From: Klebsiella pneumoniae
GTDB lineage: Bacteria; Pseudomonadota; Gammaproteobacteria; Ga0077536
Direction: 5' to 3'
Length of the DNA stretch: 64,000 nt
NCBI GenBank assembly: GCA_945862315.1
Contig: CAMAXW010000014.1
Location: 1-64,000, forward strand
Shown here piece by piece: positions 60,146 through 64,000 of this stretch (position 1 is its first letter; each line of letters begins with the position of its first letter). The notes beneath the pieces were generated by a model. It did not search any database. It was not told the DNA's origin and saw only the letters and a program-made list of their open reading frames with translations. The position numbers and the translations under genes were made by a program.

Positions 60146-62710
60146 TCATAACCAGCGCATGCAGCCCATTTCGAAGCGATGCGCAAGCCCTGAATGGGCG
60201 GGGAATGCGCGCAAACGCAGCGCTGCCAGTCCCGATAGCCGCGGCTGCAGGGTCAGTGCATAGATCATTTCTGGCGTTGCTTCGCCATCAAGGGGCGCAA
60301 GAGGGTGGGTTTCCAGCGCCGTAAATTCGCCGTCGGCCCCCATGCTGCCGAGCTGACATTCCAGCGTGATGTCCTCGGGCTGGAGTTGCGCCAAGCCAAC
60401 CGCCACCGTTAACCGAAACGAGCCGCCGGTAGAGAGGGCGGCCGGCGGCCCCTCGACCAGACGTAAGGTGACCTCAGGCCAAGCCGCGCGGATGCGCTGT
60501 TTCCAGGCGGCGAGTGCCCGTGCCTGAGCGTAGTCATTGGCCACTAGCGAACGTGCGTGACGTGCTGCCGGCGCATAAAAATTCTCGGTGTACTGCAGCA
60601 CTTGGCGCTCGGCGTTGAAACGCGGTAGCACGGTGCGTTGCGAGGCTTTGGCCAGCCGCACCCAAGACTCTGAATGACCGCGCCAGCCGCGATCGAAATA
60701 GCTGGGCTTGGCGACCTCAAATAGCACCCGACAAATTTCCTCGGCCTCCAGCCGATTGCGCTCGTGTTCGGGTAGTTGGTGACCCATCGGCGCAATGCCG
60801 TAGCCGTTATCGCCGGTGTAACCTTCGGCCCACCAGCCATCCAGAATAGACAGATGCACGGCCCCGTTCATGGCTGCTTTCATGCCCGAGGTGCCACTGG
60901 CTTCCAGCGGGTATTCCGGGTTGTTGAGCCAGATATCCACCCCGGTCACCAAGTGCCGTGCGAGCGCGATGTCGTAGTTTTCAATCAGAAATAAGCGGCC
61001 GCTGAAACGCGGCTGGAGGGAGAATTCGTGGAGTGCGCGGATGAGGTCCTGACCGCCGGTATCGCGCGGATGCGCTTTGCCTGCAAACAGCAGAATGACT
61101 GGGCGCTCTTCGTCGTCGAGCAGGCGCGCCAGGCGATCGGGATCGGTCAGCAACAACGTGGCGCGTTTGTAGGTGGCGAAGCGCCGTGCAAAACCCACCA
61201 ACAGGGGATCGTGCGTGGGCGACAGCCGCCGCAAGCGCTGCGCGATATTGGCTGGGGCGAGCCCATAACGCGTGTACTGGCGGGTTAGCCGCTCGCGGAG
61301 GTGTTCCATTAAATCGAGTTTCAGCAGCTGCCGTACGCTCCACCAAGTGTGGTCGGGGAGTTCCTCGATACGCTGCCAATACGCCGTATTGCACAGTTCG
61401 TTGCGCCACTGACGACCAAAGCGCAGGTCGAACAGATTCATCCACGAAGCGGCCAGAAAAGTGTGGGTATGGACGCCGTTGGTCACATGGGAGATGGGGT
61501 TCTCCGATGGGCTGATTTCCGGCCAGATAAAGCATTCGTTGCGCGAGGCCACGGTGCCGTGAACGGCGCTCACCCCATTGTGGAAGCGCGAACCACGGAT
61601 GGCCAATGAGGTCTGGTTGAAGCCCCCAGCATTGAGAGGGGTTTCGCCCAGTGCGAAGACGCCTTGTTCACCGACGCCTAAATCTTCGATGAGCTTAGGA
61701 AAATAGCGCCGCATGAGGTCGTGTGAGAAAACATCGTGGCCGGCCGGTACGGGCGTGTGGGTGGTGAATACCGTGGCGGCGGCGACGACCTCCAACGCGC
61801 TGTCAAAATCGAGCCCGGTTCTGAGCAATTCGCGCACCCGCTCCAACACCATAAACGCGGCGTGCCCCTCATTGATGTGCCAGACGCTGGGGGCGAGGCC
61901 CAGTGCGTTTAAGGCGCGTACGCCGCCTATGCCCAACACAATTTCTTGGGCAATGCGCATTTCCGCCTCGCCCCCATAGAGTTCATGGGTGATGTGGCGG
62001 TCATCTGCGGAATTGGTGTCCAAGTCGGTGTCGAGGAGAATGATCTGCAGTTCGCCGAGTGTGCCTACCCAGGCGCGGATGGCGACATCTCGGCCTAGCA
62101 GATCCACGTGCAGGCGCAGTGGGGCGCCAGCGGGATCCTGCGCCTCGGTAAAGGCCAGATCTTGACTCTGCACCGGCAGATACTGCATGTGCTGCCGACC
62201 TTCCGCATCAATTTCCTGGCGCAAATAACCGGCGCGATAAAACAAACCCACGGCCACAAACGGCAGCCGCAGATCGCTGGCCGCCTTACAATGGTCGCCA
62301 GCCAGCACACCCAAGCCGCCGGCATACAGCGGCAGACTTTCGTGCAGGCCATATTCGGCGCAGAAATACGCCACCAGATCGTGCTCGGGATCTAATTGCT
62401 TGAGCACCCGTGCGTCGCGGGGCTTGTGCAAATAGCTGCCGTACGCCGACAGTACGGCTTCGTAATCTTGCAAATACACCGGGTTGGTCGCCGCGACGGC
62501 GAGCCGCTCGGGCGACACGCGGCGCAAAAACATTTTGGGGTTGTGACCACAGGCGTTCCAGAGTTCGCGGTCTAAGTTCGCGAACAGATCCTGAATACGC
62601 CGGTCCCAAGTGTAGGAAAGGTCTTCTGCCAGTGTGGTCAAACGCGCCAGCGAGCTTGGGATGACGGGCTGAATTTCAAACTGAAAGCAGGTGGGGGGCT
62701 GGTGCTGCAT
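60146..62710 (-). CDS. glgP: Alpha-glucan phosphorylase (long GT35 type)
   Basis: 854 residues. Phosphorolyses alpha-1,4-glucan to glucose-1-phosphate. This is the longer form with an N-terminal DUF3417-like domain (WDRRIQDLF...) followed by CAEYGLHESLPLYAGGLGVLAGDH (in parts: LPLYAGGLGVLAGDH). PLP-binding region EASGTSGMKAAMNG and catalytic HTHTFLAASW, GFARRFATYKRA are seen. The start at MQHQPPTCFQF is chosen; the 61 upstream codons have no homology-like character. Convergent with glgC after ten bases, divergent from glgA. Confidence 0.95.
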   Translation of the reverse strand: MQHQPPTCFQFEIQPVIPSSLARLTTLAEDLSYTWDRRIQDLFANLDRELWNACGHNPKMFLRRVSPERLAVAATNPVYLQDYEAVLSAYGSYLHKPRDARVLKQLDPEHDLVAYFCAEYGLHESLPLYAGGLGVLAGDHCKAASDLRLPFVAVGLFYRAGYLRQEIDAEGRQHMQYLPVQSQDLAFTEAQDPAGAPLRLHVDLLGRDVAIRAWVGTLGELQIILLDTDLDTNSADDRHITHELYGGEAEMRIAQEIVLGIGGVRALNALGLAPSVWHINEGHAAFMVLERVRELLRTGLDFDSALEVVAAATVFTTHTPVPAGHDVFSHDLMRRYFPKLIEDLGVGEQGVFALGETPLNAGGFNQTSLAIRGSRFHNGVSAVHGTVASRNECFIWPEISPSENPISHVTNGVHTHTFLAASWMNLFDLRFGRQWRNELCNTAYWQRIEELPDHTWWSVRQLLKLDLMEHLRERLTRQYTRYGLAPANIAQRLRRLSPTHDPLLVGFARRFATYKRATLLLTDPDRLARLLDDEERPVILLFAGKAHPRDTGGQDLIRALHEFSLQPRFSGRLFLIENYDIALARHLVTGVDIWLNNPEYPLEASGTSGMKAAMNGAVHLSILDGWWAEGYTGDNGYGIAPMGHQLPEHERNRLEAEEICRVLFEVAKPSYFDRGWRGHSESWVRLAKASQRTVLPRFNAERQVLQYTENFYAPAARHARSLVANDYAQARALAAWKQRIRAAWPEVTLRLVEGPPAALSTGGSFRLTVAVGLAQLQPEDITLECQLGSMGADGEFTALETHPLAPLDGEATPEMIYALTLQPRLSGLAALRLRAFPAHSGLAHRFEMGCMRWL

Positions 62711-62856
62711 GGTCTTTAATCTCGGGGTCGACGCCGTCGGTTCTCGCATCCTTCGAGCCACTCGGGCTACGCCGCGCGAGTGACTTATCCCACAGTCTAC
62801 GCAAGGGGCGGCTGGCTGGCAGCCGGTGCGACGCAATTTTTGAGTATTCTGCGACC

Positions 62857-64000
62857 ATGAAACGGGTTCTTTTTGTCGCCAGCGAAGCCTCACCCTTCGC
62901 CCACACTGGCGGGCTAGGTGAGGTTTGCGGCAGTTTGCCCAAAAGCCTTGCGCAACGTGGGTGCGAGGTACGGCTGGTGCTGCCAGCTTATCGCGCCATC
63001 AAGGCCGCCTATCCCAATCTCCCGGTCTACCGCACGCTGCCCTTACCGGGTCAGCCCAGCGAGTGTGCCATCTTGCGTCTGCCGCTCGCCCCCAGACTCG
63101 ACTTGTGGCTGGTCGACGCGCCCGTTTTTTTCGATCGGCCCGGTGGTCCGTATGCGGATGCCGCGGGACGGGAGTGGCACGATAATCCTCACCGCTTTGC
63201 CTGCTTTGCGCGCGCCGTGGTGGAGCTCGCCGAAGATCCGGCGTGGCGGCCAGATGTCGTCCATTGCAACGACTGGCCGACGGGTCTGGTGCCTGCGTTG
63301 CTGTCCACCCGCCCGCAGGCGCCGCCCAGCGTGTTTACCCTCCACAATCTCGCGTTCGCCGGGCTCTGCGATCGCGAGACTTTCGAGCAACTGCAATTGC
63401 CGCCGGCATGGTGGCATTACGAGCATTTAGAATTTCACGGCAGCTGTTCATTCCTAAAAGGTGGCTTAGCGTTTGCCGAACGTTTGACCACCGTTAGCCC
63501 CACTTACGCGCAGGAGATCCTCACGCCTGCGTTGGGACAGGGTTTGGATGGTTTGTTGCGTCATCGGGCGAATGCGCTGAGCGGTATTCTCAATGGCATC
63601 GACACCGACAGCTGGAACCCGGCGACCGATCCCTTGCTGGTGGCAAATTTCAGCGCCGCCGAGTTGGCGGCTCGCGCACCCAATAAAGCGGCGCTGCAAG
63701 CGTGTTTCGGCTTGGCCGAGGGACCGGATGCGCTGCTGTTGGGCATGGTGAGCCGGTTGACGGATCAAAAGGGTATCGATTTGCTGCTAGCGGTTTTGCC
63801 GGCGCTGGTGGGAGAAGGTTTCCAATGCGTGATATTGGGCAGCGGCGAGCCGGCGCTCGAAGCGGCTGTGAGCACGCTCGCCGCGCGCTATCCACAGGCC
63901 GTCGGGGCCCGTTTCGGCTATGACACCGCGCTTGCGCATCAGATTTTTGCCGGGGCTGACGCGGTGCTGATGCCCTCGCGCTTTGAACCCTGTGGGTTGT
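62857..64000 (+). CDS. glgA: Glycogen synthase (3' end outside window)
   Basis: 381 codons before the window ends; full GlgA is about 480-500. Transfers glucose from ADP-glucose to the growing glucan. GT5 features: N-terminal VLFVASEASPFAHTGGLGE, VVHCNDW, FTLHNLAF, ILNGIDTDSWNP, MVSRLTDQKG and the C-terminal MPSRFEPCGL at the edge. The loop usually written KTGGL or KVGGL, whose lysine contacts ADP-glucose, is HTGGL here (His16). Completes the glgC-glgP-glgA group. Confidence 0.95.
   Translation, partial: MKRVLFVASEASPFAHTGGLGEVCGSLPKSLAQRGCEVRLVLPAYRAIKAAYPNLPVYRTLPLPGQPSECAILRLPLAPRLDLWLVDAPVFFDRPGGPYADAAGREWHDNPHRFACFARAVVELAEDPAWRPDVVHCNDWPTGLVPALLSTRPQAPPSVFTLHNLAFAGLCDRETFEQLQLPPAWWHYEHLEFHGSCSFLKGGLAFAERLTTVSPTYAQEILTPALGQGLDGLLRHRANALSGILNGIDTDSWNPATDPLLVANFSAAELAARAPNKAALQACFGLAEGPDALLLGMVSRLTDQKGIDLLLAVLPALVGEGFQCVILGSGEPALEAAVSTLAARYPQAVGARFGYDTALAHQIFAGADAVLMPSRFEPCGL

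Overview
The window is 64 kb of GC-rich chromosomal DNA from a gammaproteobacterium. This is inferred from gene content and order: radC-coaBC-algC-argB-slmA, pyrE beside an ExoIII/Crc-family gene, proC-yggT-yggU-metX-metW, pilT-pilU, pstSCAB-phoU with phoRB, and leuS-lptE-holA-proA-nadD-rsfS-rlmH all match the arrangement known from Pseudomonas-like and purple-sulfur or methanotroph-like gammaproteobacteria. A pyrophosphate-dependent phosphofructokinase beside a proton-pumping pyrophosphatase, plus glycogen genes, recalls methanotrophs and sulfur-oxidising autotrophs, but the genus cannot be fixed from this window. I found no rRNA, tRNA, CRISPR array, insertion sequence or prophage. Coding density is very high; only 57684-58355 exceeds 300 bases without a convincing gene.

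Layout. 1-4995: a leftward, tightly overlapping operon (GldA/GldF/GldG-type ABC system, mutM, MFS transporter cut by the window edge), with a strong promoter almost touching the first start codon. 5123-6365: a DesA-type desaturase and a shared terminator. 6383-7538: ribosomal proteins L33 and L28, then radC. 7642-12853: coaBC, membrane-anchored AlgC, argB, slmA; the dut gene that normally follows coaBC is absent. 12846-19351: a small DUF4124-like protein, pyrE, exonuclease III, the metW-metX-yggU-yggT-proC operon and yggS. 19513-22854: three tandem pilus-retraction ATPase genes. 22862-25122: dtd and typA. 25280-38656: a phosphate block with ppx and ppk tail to tail, a methyltransferase, pstS-pstC-pstA-pstB-phoU, and convergent phoB-phoR. 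A very good Pho box precedes pstS and a good one precedes phoB, so the regulon and its regulator appear autoregulated. 38837-46837: a ComEA-like HhH protein, then leuS-lptE-holA-proA-nadD-rsfS-rlmH-maf.

46853-52324 is the most accessory-looking stretch: VOC protein, small-molecule kinase, GT4 glycosyltransferase, luciferase-like flavoprotein and class V aminotransferase. 52444-64000: hppA and pfp (pyrophosphate energetics), the BepA-like protease, a 672-base region of uncertain content, a small membrane protein, and glycogen genes glgC, glgP and a truncated glgA.

No clearly new multi-gene system is visible. The observations most worth a second look are the third retraction ATPase, the missing dut, a probable CTG start in yggU, near-leaderless initiation of the gldA operon, a perfect 10-bp hairpin between pstS and pstC, an intrinsic-terminator-shaped element with no gene to terminate, a histidine replacing the usual lysine of the GlgA ADP-glucose loop, and the accessory block.
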